Positions 33,887 through 41,797 of a DNA stretch of 51,615 nucleotides are shown in pieces; position 1 is the first letter of the stretch, and each line of letters opens with the position of its first letter. Origin of the DNA: Lachnospiraceae bacterium. GTDB taxonomy: Bacteria; Bacillota; Clostridia; Lachnospirales; Lachnospiraceae. Location of the stretch: positions 1-51,615 of the forward strand of contig JALFHZ010000037.1 in assembly GCA_022776445.1 (NCBI GenBank). Reading direction: 5' to 3'. Position numbers and translations under genes: made by a program. Under the pieces are notes generated by a model. It was given only the letters and a program-made list of their open reading frames with translations. It searched no databases and was not told where the DNA came from.

Positions 33887-36496
33887 TTATTTTCCGTAAT
33901 AAGCTCTCAGATACATTTCCTTGATCTCACTCATCAGCGGGTATCTCGGGTTTGCACCGGTGCACTGATCATCGAATGCCTGCTCAACCATTGCATCCAG
34001 CGTATCCAGGAAGTATTTCTCATCCACGCCGTACTCAGCGATCGTCTTCTTCACACCACCTGCAGCCTTCAGTTCCTCGATCTTATCGATCAGTTTCTTC
34101 ACAGCTTCCTCATCGTTTGCAGCCTGAATGCCTACAAAACGTGCACACTCCGCATAACGGGCTCTGGTGTGCGGATACTGATACTGGGAGAAGGTTCCCA
34201 TCTTTCTCGGGCATTCTGCAGAGTTATATTCTACAACCAGAGAAATCAACAGTGCATTTGCAATACCATGAGGAAGATGATGGAATGCGCCCAGCTTATG
34301 CGCCATAGAATGGCAAACACCCAGGAATGCATTTGCAAACGCCATACCGGCCATACAGGAAGCGTCAGCCATCTTTGCACGTGCCTCTACGTTGCTGCCG
34401 TCATTGTAGCAGGTCGGCAGATACTCAAACACATTCTTCATTGCTTTCAGTGCCAGACCATCCGTGTAATCGGTAGCCATTACAGAAGCATATGCCTCCA
34501 GAGCATGCGTCAGAACATCCACGCCAGATGCGCTGGTCAGACCCTTCGGCTGGCTCATCATATTATCGGTATCCACGATTGACATGTTCGGCAGCAGCTG
34601 ATAGTCAGCCAGCGGATATTTCACACCGGTCTCCTGATCGGTGATAACAGCGAACGGAGTTACCTCAGAACCGGTACCGGAAGAAGTCGGGATTGCTACA
34701 AAATATGCTTTCTCACCCATCTTCGGGAAGGTGTACACACGTTTCCGGATATCGATAAAACGCATTGCCATATCCTGGAAATCTACTTCCGGATGCTCAT
34801 ACATTACCCACATGATCTTACCGGCATCCATTGCGGAACCGCCGCCCAGTGCGATGATCACATCCGGCTGGAATGCAGTCATAGCCTTTGCGCCTTCCAT
34901 TGCGTTAGCCAGAGTCGGATCCGGCTGAACATTGGAGAAGCACTGATATACGATGCCCATCTCATCCAGCTTGTCGGTAATCGGTTTGGTATAACCATTC
35001 ATATACAGGAAGGAGTCGGTTACGATGAAGGCTCTCTTCTTGCCCATAACGTCTTTCAGCTCGCTCAGAGCTACCGGCATACAGCCTTTCTTAAAGTAAA
35101 CCTTCTCAGGTGCGCGGAACCACAGCATGTTCTCTCTCCTCTCAGCTACAGTCTTAATGTTCAGCAGATGCTTCACGCCTACGTTTTCGGATACGGAGTT
35201 GCCGCCCCAGGAACCGCAGCCCAGTGTCAGAGACGGAGCCAGCTTGAAGTTATACAGATCGCCGATACCGCCGTGAGAAGAAGGAGTATTGATCAGAATA
35301 CGGCAGGTCTTCATTGCCTCCGCATGCTTCATAATCTTTTCCTTCTCATTGACATTCACATAGAGAGAAGACGTATGTCCATAACCACCATCTGCAACCA
35401 GACGCTCTGCTTTTGCAATTGCCTCATCAAAAGTCTCAGCCTTGTACATAGCCAGTACCGGAGACAGCTTTTCATGAGCAAACTCCTCACTGATATCTAC
35501 AGATTCTACTTCACCAATCAGAATCTTGGTATCTTCCGGAACCTCAACACCTGCGAGCTGAGCAATTCTGTGAGCACTCTGTCCAACGATTTTTGCATTC
35601 AGTGCACCGTTGATCAGGATTGTCTTTCTTACCTTTTCGATCTCTTCCGGTTTCAGGAAATAACATCCGCGGTAAGCAAATTCCTTCTTCACTTCCTCAT
35701 AAATCGGAGCCAGTACGGTTACAGACTGCTCAGATGCACAAATCATACCATTATCAAAGGTTTTGGAATGAATGATGGAGTTGACTGCCATCTTGATATC
35801 TGCCGTATCATCAATGATAACCGGGGTATTGCCTGCGCCTACACCCAGAGCCGGCTTGCCGGAGGAATAAGCTGCCTTTACCATACCAGGGCCACCGGTA
35901 GCCAGAATGATATCCGCATCCTTCATAACTGTGTTGGTCAGTTCCAGAGACGGAACATCAATCCAGCCGATGATGCCTTCTGGTGCTCCTGCTTTGACTG
36001 CCGCTTCCAGAACAACCTTTGCTGCTGCGATCGTTGAATTCTTAGCACGCGGATGTGGGGAAATAATGATTGCATTTCTGGTTTTCAAACAGATCAGTGT
36101 TTTAAAAATTGCGGTAGAAGTCGGGTTGGTCGTCGGGATAACCGCTGCAACCAGACCGATCGGCTCTGCAATCTTTTTGATTCCGTATGCCTTGTCTTCC
36201 TCGATCACGCCGCAGGTTTTTGTATTTTTGTATGCGTTATGGATATGCTCTGCAGCATAGTTGTTTTTGATCACTTTATCTTCTACAATACCCATGCCGG
36301 TTTCTGCCACAGCCATCTTAGCCAGCGGGATTCTCATCTTATTTGCTGCGGTTGCAGCCGCGGTGAAAATCTTATCAACTTGCTCCTGAGTAAATGTTGC
36401 AAATACCTTCTGCGCTTCACGCATTGCCTGCATTTTTGCTTCCAATGCTTCTACGTTGTCAATTACTTCCGGAACTGCAGTCTCATTCTTTGCCAT
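33887..36496 (-). CDS. adhE: Bifunctional acetaldehyde-CoA/alcohol dehydrogenase
   Basis: An 869-residue two-domain fermentative enzyme that reduces acetyl-CoA to acetaldehyde and then ethanol with two NADH. Residues 1-440 are a CoA-acylating aldehyde dehydrogenase with the catalytic cysteine in NGMICASEQSV. Residues about 455-869 are an iron-dependent alcohol dehydrogenase with IIALGGGSAMDAGK and the metal-binding GVCHSMAHKLGAFHHLPHG. Length and order are those of full AdhE, which forms spirosomes. It is monocistronic. The promoter is consensus and overlaps a Rex-like operator, consistent with NADH-responsive control. Confidence 0.96.
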   Translation of the reverse strand: MAKNETAVPEVIDNVEALEAKMQAMREAQKVFATFTQEQVDKIFTAAATAANKMRIPLAKMAVAETGMGIVEDKVIKNNYAAEHIHNAYKNTKTCGVIEEDKAYGIKKIAEPIGLVAAVIPTTNPTSTAIFKTLICLKTRNAIIISPHPRAKNSTIAAAKVVLEAAVKAGAPEGIIGWIDVPSLELTNTVMKDADIILATGGPGMVKAAYSSGKPALGVGAGNTPVIIDDTADIKMAVNSIIHSKTFDNGMICASEQSVTVLAPIYEEVKKEFAYRGCYFLKPEEIEKVRKTILINGALNAKIVGQSAHRIAQLAGVEVPEDTKILIGEVESVDISEEFAHEKLSPVLAMYKAETFDEAIAKAERLVADGGYGHTSSLYVNVNEKEKIMKHAEAMKTCRILINTPSSHGGIGDLYNFKLAPSLTLGCGSWGGNSVSENVGVKHLLNIKTVAERRENMLWFRAPEKVYFKKGCMPVALSELKDVMGKKRAFIVTDSFLYMNGYTKPITDKLDEMGIVYQCFSNVQPDPTLANAMEGAKAMTAFQPDVIIALGGGSAMDAGKIMWVMYEHPEVDFQDMAMRFIDIRKRVYTFPKMGEKAYFVAIPTSSGTGSEVTPFAVITDQETGVKYPLADYQLLPNMSIVDTDNMMSQPKGLTSASGVDVLTHALEAYASVMATDYTDGLALKAMKNVFEYLPTCYNDGSNVEARAKMADASCMAGMAFANAFLGVCHSMAHKLGAFHHLPHGIANALLISLVVEYNSAECPRKMGTFSQYQYPHTRARYAECARFVGIQAANDEEAVKKLIDKIEELKAAGGVKKTIAEYGVDEKYFLDTLDAMVEQAFDDQCTGANPRYPLMSEIKEMYLRAYYGK

Positions 36497-36570
36497 TCTT
36501 TTCTCTCCTCCTATTACTTTTGCATGAATTTATAGTTTCGATATTTTTTTAACAATTTAATTCTAACTGC

Positions 36571-36599
36571 ATTATAACTAATTGTTAAATAATTGTCAA
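36571..36599 (-). promoter_or_regulatory. adhE promoter
   Basis: A fully consensus TTGACA, 17 bases, TATAAT on the minus strand, 75 bases before the adhE start. Confidence 0.8.
36582..36599. promoter_or_regulatory. Rex operator candidate at adhE
   Basis: TTGACAATTATTTAACAA on the minus strand resembles the Rex consensus TTGTTAA-N4-TTAACAA: one half is perfect and the other has two mismatches. It covers the -35 and part of the spacer. A further AATTGTTAAA half-site lies just downstream. Confidence 0.5.
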
Positions 36600-36657
36600 C
36601 CAACAGATTGCTATATTTTTAACGATATATGTTTCTGTTTTTGTTCTTTTTCACAAA

Positions 36658-36702
36658 ACAAAAAAATAACCCATCCATTTATCAATCAATGAACAGGTTA
36701 TC
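36658..36702 (-). terminator. Terminator after the small HTH gene
   Basis: ATAACC pairs with GGTTAT, with an inner CATT/AATG stem, followed by seven T on the minus strand. Confidence 0.7.
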
Positions 36703-36713
36703 TTTTTATTTTC

Positions 36714-36959
36714 TTATTCATCTGGATCCAGATTATCAAACAACTCTGAATCATAAAACTCCCGAATCGTGATACCCAACCCATCTGCAATCTTATTGAT
36801 GTTCACAATTCCTGGATTTTTGCTCTTTCCATTCACAATACTTTTATAAGTAGATGCCGGCATTCCTGCTTTATAGCTGACGTAATATCCACTCACATTT
36901 TTCTGTTTGCACAACTCTGCAATCCGGTAACTGGTAGCTTCACATATCGTCATATCCAT
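36714..36959 (-). CDS. Small XRE-type helix-turn-helix regulator
   Basis: An 81-residue protein that is almost entirely one Cro/C1-type helix-turn-helix domain. RIAELCKQKNVSGYYVSYKAGMPASTYKSIVNGKSKNPGIVNINKIADGLGITIREFYDSELF is the five-helix XRE pattern, followed by an acidic tail DNLDPDE. Proteins of this size act as dimers on promoters, often autoregulatory. No toxin or phage genes adjoin it. It lies between adhE and the decayed mobile patch, and could be the survivor of a lost element. Candidate operator repeats lie directly upstream. Confidence 0.8.
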   Translation of the reverse strand: MDMTICEATSYRIAELCKQKNVSGYYVSYKAGMPASTYKSIVNGKSKNPGIVNINKIADGLGITIREFYDSELFDNLDPDE

Positions 36960-36973
36960 CCTCTCCTTTACAG

Positions 36974-37012
36974 AGTCTAGTTTAGTCGAATTTTGTCGTC
37001 TACTAGGTCGAT
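36974..37012. promoter_or_regulatory. Operator-like repeats upstream of the HTH gene
   Basis: On the minus strand TCGACCTAGTAGAC and TCGACTAAACTAGAC occur as near-direct repeats about two helical turns apart, 15-50 bases before the start codon. They are candidate autoregulatory sites. Confidence 0.35.
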
Positions 37013-37139
37013 ATAATGTCTAATAAGCTAACAATACCAAAATTTTCCAAATAACAATAATATTTATAAATGGAGTATACAATATATAATTGTTTTACTT
37101 TCTGCAGTTGTATAATCATGATCCTTTCTAAAATATTCT

Positions 37140-37205
37140 AATCGAGTAGGAGGCGGTGACTAACCGCCGTCCTCACACCGGACATACGGTTCGCGTTTCC
37201 GACGT
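37140..37205 (-). mobile_element. Group II intron 3' end remnant (part of domain V, domain VI)
   Basis: Read on the minus strand it holds GAACCGTATGTCCGGTGTGAGG, then the hairpin GGCGGT/ACCGCC and the terminal CCTACTCGATT. This is the domain V-VI end of a bacterial group II intron and shares the ...CTACTCGAT end with the intron at 41798-43482. The 5' strand of domain V and everything upstream is missing. The break abuts transposon sequence. Confidence 0.6.
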
Positions 37206-37213
37206 TTTCAATA

Positions 37214-37471
37214 GGGGACCACAGCTTTCTTCTGGAAATCAAATGCCGGGTCTCTCCTGACAATGTCATCCTCATCGGCAAAACAGAGTATGAAGTGCAC
37301 TACCGCTATGCAAAACAGCGTATCCGGCTGCGCTATTTTCCTGATATGGAAAAAGTCTTCGTTGTAGTACCCTCAGGGAAACTTACTCCGATCCGTTTAC
37401 TGAACAAACAGGAGAACGCCCTCGTGAAACGGGAACGTGTCCGCTTAAGTGATGGAGGTGACCAGACATGA
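37214..37471 (+). pseudogene. Mu/TnsB-type transposase, C-terminal fragment
   Basis: An open stretch of 85 codons (GDHSFLLEIKCRVSPDNVILIG through VRLSDGGDQT) matching the C-terminal beta-barrel region of Mu/TnsB-like DDE transposases that are paired with an AAA+ ATPase. The catalytic DDE domain is absent and there is no start codon. Its stop overlaps the ATG of the next fragment (ATGATG), the normal arrangement of such transposase-ATPase pairs, which supports the identification. Confidence 0.6.
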
Positions 37472-37847
37472 TGGATTACACTGCCCGTTACGGACTTGAA
37501 TTCCTTCCGTAGTAAAGCTCCGCCTTGATTACCTTGGCAGCACAAAGGGATTCGATATCCTCACCGGCGAACCGGGACGGGGCAAGTCAACTGCCGCGAG
37601 GGTGTGAGCCTCTTCCCTCAATCACTCTCTTTTCAAAGTGACTGATAACAGCCTTTCCTCCCTGACGGTTTTGGATTTCTACCGGCAGATTGCTTCCGGA
37701 CTGGGTGCTGACCCCAGTTTTCGAAAAAATTAACAATGTCCAGCGTAAAATCAAGAGCTGTGCTCTGGAAAAGCGTATCACACCGGTGATCATCATTGAC
37801 GAAGCTGACATGCTCAGCCACAAGGTCCTGTCCGACCTGCACAGTAT
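37468..37847 (+). pseudogene. TnsC/ExeA-like AAA+ transposition ATPase, broken
   Basis: The gene starts MMDYTARYGLEF and then hits a stop. Further pieces in shifted frames are LDYLGSTKGFDILTGEPGRGKSTAAR (Walker A), SLTVLDFYRQIASGLGADPSF and RKIKSCALEKRITPVIIIDEADMLSHKVLSDLHS (Walker B). These fit the AAA+ partner ATPase of Mu/TnsB-type elements. At least two deletions or frameshifts and a missing 3' half make it non-functional. The remnant stops abruptly before DUF4446. Confidence 0.6.
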
Positions 37848-37912
37848 TAGCATGCAAAAAAATAGCCTCTGCATAGTAATATGCAAAGACTATTTGATAA
37901 TTCTGATTTTTT

Positions 37913-38428
37913 CTACAATGGTTTCTCTTTATATCCAAGTGCCTGTTCCAGCGCCTCTTTTTCTTCACTGCCAAGTGCAACTTCTGTCTCTCCGCGATCA
38001 ATTTCCTTCAGATACAGGAAGCACCCCTCTCTGCTGTGCACAGAGTTTATTACAAAACCGCTGTTGGTATAATCCAGCATTGCAAGTGCAAAACTGAGAT
38101 TTCCTCCCATACCTTTAAATGCGTTATACTTTACCATACCAAATTTCTGAAACGCTGCTCTGCTGTTCTTGTTTGCAATGCGAATCGAATCTTTATTTGC
38201 TCGATCCTGTGAACGCAGCTCTGTGATATCATCCAGCTGTTTCATAATAAGATCTTCCAGGGTCTCCGCATCTTTCCCGCGCATAAAAATATCATAACGG
38301 CGGTACAATTTTCTGATCTTAAAAATACATACGATCACAATAATTAACAGAATCACAGTCAAAATCGCCTGAGCAATCAAAATATAGATCGGATCAAATC
38401 CAAGATTATTTAAAATACTTCCTTCCAT
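37913..38428 (-). CDS. DUF4446 family membrane protein
   Basis: A 171-residue protein with one N-terminal membrane helix (about 15-38, IYILIAQAILTVILLIIVIVCIF), a charged helical segment and the DUF4446 core (KYNAFKGMGGNLSFALAMLDYTNSGFVINSVHSREGCFLYLKEI). The function is unknown. Genes of this family follow parB in many Firmicutes, as here, where it starts 33 bases after parB. It is probably cotranscribed with parAB and is the origin-side gene bordering the decayed transposon patch. Confidence 0.88.
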   Translation of the reverse strand: MEGSILNNLGFDPIYILIAQAILTVILLIIVIVCIFKIRKLYRRYDIFMRGKDAETLEDLIMKQLDDITELRSQDRANKDSIRIANKNSRAAFQKFGMVKYNAFKGMGGNLSFALAMLDYTNSGFVINSVHSREGCFLYLKEIDRGETEVALGSEEKEALEQALGYKEKPL

Positions 38429-38461
38429 CCTGCAGCTTCACTCCCATCCTTTATGTATCGG

Positions 38462-39412
38462 TTATCGGATAGATTCAATCAGTTCTACAATTCTCTCCAG
38501 TTCAGATTCTGAGTAATATTCGATTTCAATTCTTCCCTTATTCTTATCTTTTCTGCTGATATTGACTTTAGTACCCATGATAGATTTCATACGGTCTTCC
38601 AGATCCCGGAATATCAGTTCCAGTGCTTCATCCTGCTGATTCTCCTTTTTTTTGCGCGGTTCTTTGCCCATTGCTTTCACAAGCTTTTCTACTTCACGCA
38701 CACTCAGACGCTCCTTCTCGATGCGCTGCGCAATTTGAAGCTGCACCTCCCCATCTTCAATTCCGAGAAGCGCTCTTGCATGACCGCTGGTGATCTGACC
38801 GCTCATCAGCATTTTCTGAACTTCTTCACAAAGATTCAGCAAACGAACACTGTTTGTGATTGTCGTTCTGTTCTTGGAAACGCGGTCTGCAATCTCCTCC
38901 TGCGTCAGATGAAATTCCTGCATCAGACGTTGATAAGCCATTGCTTCCTCAATTGGATTCAGGTCCTCTCTCTGCACATTTTCAATCAGGGAAATCTCAA
39001 CTGCCTGCTGTGCGTTATATTCCCGAATTACAACCGGCACTTCCTTGAGACCGGCCATTTTGGCAGCGCGCCAGCGCCGTTCTCCCGCGATGATCTCATA
39101 GTAATCGCCTTTTTTCTGCACAAGAAGCGGCTGAAGAATGCCATACTGGCGGATGGAATCTGCAAGCTCCTTCATCTGCTCTTCATTAAAATCCTTGCGC
39201 GGCTGTTCCTGACTCGGTTCTATTCTGGTTATTTTTAATTGTATTTCCCCAGTTTTATTCTTTTCTTTTTTCTGCGCTTCTTCCTGTCCTGGTGCTGCAC
39301 TGCCGTGCTCTGCTTCTGAACTCTCCGCATGTTCCTCGTTAACTTCCTGAACTACTTCATCACCAAAAAAGGCACCCAAACCTTTACCTAATCCTCTTTT
39401 CATTTTTGCCAT
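38462..39412 (-). CDS. parB: Chromosome partitioning protein ParB (Spo0J)
   Basis: A 316-residue ParB. The N-terminal CTPase domain carries IEPSQEQPRKDF, GILQPLLV and the GERRWRAA arginine patch (about 55-150). The helix-turn-helix is LTQEEIADRVSKNRTTITNSVRLL (about 170), and the C-terminal dimerisation part ends the protein. It loads at parS, slides as a CTP clamp and recruits SMC. An acidic N-terminal insertion (EEHAESSEAEHGSAAPGQEE) follows the conserved GLGKGLGAFFG. I prefer ATG 39412 (MAKMKRGLGKG), eight bases after AGGGG, over the track start three codons earlier. Confidence 0.95.
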   Translation of the reverse strand: MAKMKRGLGKGLGAFFGDEVVQEVNEEHAESSEAEHGSAAPGQEEAQKKEKNKTGEIQLKITRIEPSQEQPRKDFNEEQMKELADSIRQYGILQPLLVQKKGDYYEIIAGERRWRAAKMAGLKEVPVVIREYNAQQAVEISLIENVQREDLNPIEEAMAYQRLMQEFHLTQEEIADRVSKNRTTITNSVRLLNLCEEVQKMLMSGQITSGHARALLGIEDGEVQLQIAQRIEKERLSVREVEKLVKAMGKEPRKKKENQQDEALELIFRDLEDRMKSIMGTKVNISRKDKNKGRIEIEYYSESELERIVELIESIR

Positions 39413-39413
39413 A

Positions 39414-40178
39414 TCATTCACCCCTGCTAATCACTTCCGCTGCCAGCATCCGGTATGCTTCCGCTCCTGTTGATCTCGTATCATACAGATTGATTGGCAT
39501 TCCATGGCTCGGCGCCTCTGCCAACCGCACATTTCTCGGTATTATGGTTTTGTATATAGTCTTATTCAGATGACTCTTTACATTCTCTACCACTTCCAGT
39601 GAAAGATTTGTTCTTGCATCATACATGGTAAATACAACACCCTCCAACTCCAGTTTTGGATTCAGTTTTTTCTTTACAAGATCGACTGTCTGGAGAATCT
39701 GGCTTAATCCTTCCAATGCATAGTATTCACACTGAATTGGTACCAGTACCGTATCTGCTGCTGTCAAAGCATTGATTGTAAGAAGATTCAATGACGGAGG
39801 ACAATCAATAATGATAAAATCGTACTGATCTGAAACCTTTTCCAGTTTTTTCTTTAAAAGAGATTCCTTTCCCGGAACATCCAGAAGCTCGATCTCCGCA
39901 CCGGCAAGATTTACATCCGACGGAAGGACATCCAGATCTTCCTGAACTTCCTGAACAATGCACTCTTCGATCTGATTTTCTCCAATCAATAATTCATATA
40001 CGGTTTTATCCATATATCCTTTTTCAAATCCCAGGCCGCTTGTAGCATTTCCCTGTGGATCAAAATCCACAGCCAACACTTTCTGTCCAGCCTCCGCAAG
40101 GCATGCGGATAGATTAATTGCAGTGGTTGTCTTACCCACACCACCCTTTTGATTTGCAATTGCTATTATTCTTCCCAT
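39414..40178 (-). CDS. parA: Chromosome partitioning ATPase ParA (Soj)
   Basis: A 254-residue deviant-Walker ATPase. ANQKGGVGKTTTAINLSA is the Walker A' motif with the signature lysine, DFDPQGNATSG follows, and IIDCPPSLN is Walker B. It binds DNA as an ATP dimer and is switched off by ParB; in Firmicutes Soj also modulates DnaA. It overlaps or abuts parB (translation coupled). A parS site lies about 100 bases upstream in the intergenic region with the divergent hydrolase-like gene. Confidence 0.95.
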   Translation of the reverse strand: MGRIIAIANQKGGVGKTTTAINLSACLAEAGQKVLAVDFDPQGNATSGLGFEKGYMDKTVYELLIGENQIEECIVQEVQEDLDVLPSDVNLAGAEIELLDVPGKESLLKKKLEKVSDQYDFIIIDCPPSLNLLTINALTAADTVLVPIQCEYYALEGLSQILQTVDLVKKKLNPKLELEGVVFTMYDARTNLSLEVVENVKSHLNKTIYKTIIPRNVRLAEAPSHGMPINLYDTRSTGAEAYRMLAAEVISRGE

Positions 40179-40275
40179 ATCTTATCCTTTTAATTCTTTT
40201 TCCATTTTTATAATCAATGTTTAGTATAGCACAATTTTTTTTGAATTCCTACTTATTATGTGTAAAAAATATAAA

Positions 40276-40291
40276 TGTTTCACGTGAAACA
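40276..40291. promoter_or_regulatory. parS site 1
   Basis: TGTTTCACGTGAAACA, a perfect match to the canonical 16-bp bacterial parS palindrome, upstream of parA. Confidence 0.95.
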
Positions 40292-40321
40292 TTCTTTAAA
40301 ATTTTCGTCATATCTTTTTCA

Positions 40322-40350
40322 TTGTGTAAAAAAACATTTTGTATTATACT
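40322..40350 (+). promoter_or_regulatory. Promoter of the hydrolase-like gene
   Basis: TTGTGT, 17 bases, TATACT, about 60 bases before the start and 30 bases from parS site 1. Confidence 0.5.
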
Positions 40351-40411
40351 AGAGTCAGGGTTAAAAGGCATTTTGCCCTCTATGATACATGGATAGCAAC
40401 AGGAGGAAACT

Positions 40412-41362
40412 ATGACAACCAAAAATAAATTCATTACTCTACTCATACTGTCTGCTGGTGCTGCTTCTGCTATTGCAGCGATTAACAAAGTTATAAAGGT
40501 AACTGCTGTCTCCAAGAATTTATTATCCAACAGCGAATCCCTTTGTTATAAATGGCGCTTTGGAAATATCCACTATACGAAATCAGGAAACGGCAAACCA
40601 TTACTTCTGATTCACGATCTTTCCTCAGTTTCAAGCGGAGCGGAATGGAATCATATGACTGCACGTCTCCAGAAAGATTATACGGTATATACCATTGATT
40701 TACTTGGATGCGGCCGTTCTGAGAAACCATGTATGACTTATACCAATTATCTTTTCGTACAACTCATATCGGATTTTATAAAAACTGTCATCGGTCACAG
40801 AACCAATGTCATTGCAACCGGTGAAGCCGCTTCAATCCCTGTCATGGCCTGTGCCAACAATCCGGATCTATTCGACCAGATTATGCTGGTAAGTCCATTA
40901 AGCCTGCTTGAATACAGTCAGTTACCTGGGAAAACTGCCAAACTTTACAAGATTCTTCTTGACACTCCACTGGTTGGTACGCTTCTTTACAATATAGCAA
41001 CGAGCAAAAAATCGATCCGTGAAAAATCAAGATCCATTTACTTTGCAAATCCATATTCTGTAAAAGAAAACTATATTGATATCTGTCACGAAGCTGCAAA
41101 CCTGGGCTCATCCCAGAAGTCCATTTATTCCAGTGTAATATCGAATTACACGAAGTGCAATATCACCAATGCACTCAAAAAAATCGACAACAGTCTCTTT
41201 CTTGTAGGCGGTGAATGCACCGAAAATATAGATAAAATTCTTGAAGAATACAAAGGTTATAATCCGGCGATCGAGACTGCTCTCATACCGGATGCAAAGA
41301 AATTACCTCAATTAGAAACACCTGATGCATTATATGAGCTGATTCGAACATTCTTTGGGTAA
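40412..41362 (+). CDS. Membrane-anchored alpha/beta-hydrolase-fold protein, catalytic residues lost
   Basis: A 316-residue protein. An N-terminal hydrophobic helix (about 8-27) may anchor it in the membrane, followed by an alpha/beta-hydrolase domain: GKPLLLIHDLSS (oxyanion strand), YTIDLLGCGRSEKP, nucleophile-elbow position VIATGEAASIPV and terminal LPQLETPDALYELI. The elbow serine of G-x-S-x-G is replaced (ATGEA) and the usual catalytic histidine in GHLPHLE reads KKLPQLE. It is therefore probably a non-enzymatic binding protein. The start follows AGGAGGAA. It is placed between two parS sites, divergent from parA; a role in segregation is only a guess. Confidence 0.75.
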   Translation: MTTKNKFITLLILSAGAASAIAAINKVIKVTAVSKNLLSNSESLCYKWRFGNIHYTKSGNGKPLLLIHDLSSVSSGAEWNHMTARLQKDYTVYTIDLLGCGRSEKPCMTYTNYLFVQLISDFIKTVIGHRTNVIATGEAASIPVMACANNPDLFDQIMLVSPLSLLEYSQLPGKTAKLYKILLDTPLVGTLLYNIATSKKSIREKSRSIYFANPYSVKENYIDICHEAANLGSSQKSIYSSVISNYTKCNITNALKKIDNSLFLVGGECTENIDKILEEYKGYNPAIETALIPDAKKLPQLETPDALYELIRTFFG

Positions 41363-41368
41363 TACCAA

Positions 41369-41384
41369 TGTTTCACGTGAAACA
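41369..41384. promoter_or_regulatory. parS site 2
   Basis: A second perfect TGTTTCACGTGAAACA, seven bases after the stop of the hydrolase-like gene and about 1.1 kb from site 1. Confidence 0.95.
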
Positions 41385-41429
41385 TTGGTTATGAATTTCA
41401 AAAATCAAACAATAAATAAGGAGAATGCT

Positions 41430-41795
41430 ATGATTAAATTCAATCACTTTAATTTTAATGTGCTGAACCTGGAAAAATCCCTCTCTTTCTACAAGGAAGC
41501 ACTGAATCTGGAACCGGTTCGTGAAAAGATCGCTGACGATGACTCGTTTAAGCTCGTATATCTTGGTGATGGCTCCAGTGACTTCACCCTGGAACTGACC
41601 TGGCTCCGCGATCGCACTGAACCATACAATCTCGGAGAATGCGAATTTCATCTGGCCTTTGTAACAGATAACTACGAATCTCTCCATCAGCATCACAAAG
41701 ATATGGGCATTATCTGTTTCGAGAATGAAAAAATGGGGATCTACTTCATCACAGATCCGGATGGCTACTGGATTGAAATTGTACCACAGAGATAA
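41430..41795 (+). CDS. VOC (glyoxalase I-like) family protein
   Basis: A 121-residue vicinal-oxygen-chelate protein made of two beta-alpha-beta3 modules. FNHFNFNVLNLEKSLSFYKEAL opens module one, ECEFHLAFVTDNYESLHQHH opens module two, and FITDPDGYWIEIVP closes it. The histidine and glutamate positions typical of glyoxalase I metal binding are present, so a lactoylglutathione-lyase-like or other metal-dependent lyase/isomerase is likely. I chose the ATG at 41430, which follows AAGGAG; the longer track start would run through parS site 2. The group II intron's 3' end lies three bases after its stop. Confidence 0.85.
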   Translation: MIKFNHFNFNVLNLEKSLSFYKEALNLEPVREKIADDDSFKLVYLGDGSSDFTLELTWLRDRTEPYNLGECEFHLAFVTDNYESLHQHHKDMGIICFENEKMGIYFITDPDGYWIEIVPQR

Positions 41796-41797
41796 AA

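Noticed and set aside
34793-36037. A 414-codon plus-strand open frame
   Set aside because: It is antisense to adhE, which is full length and certain.
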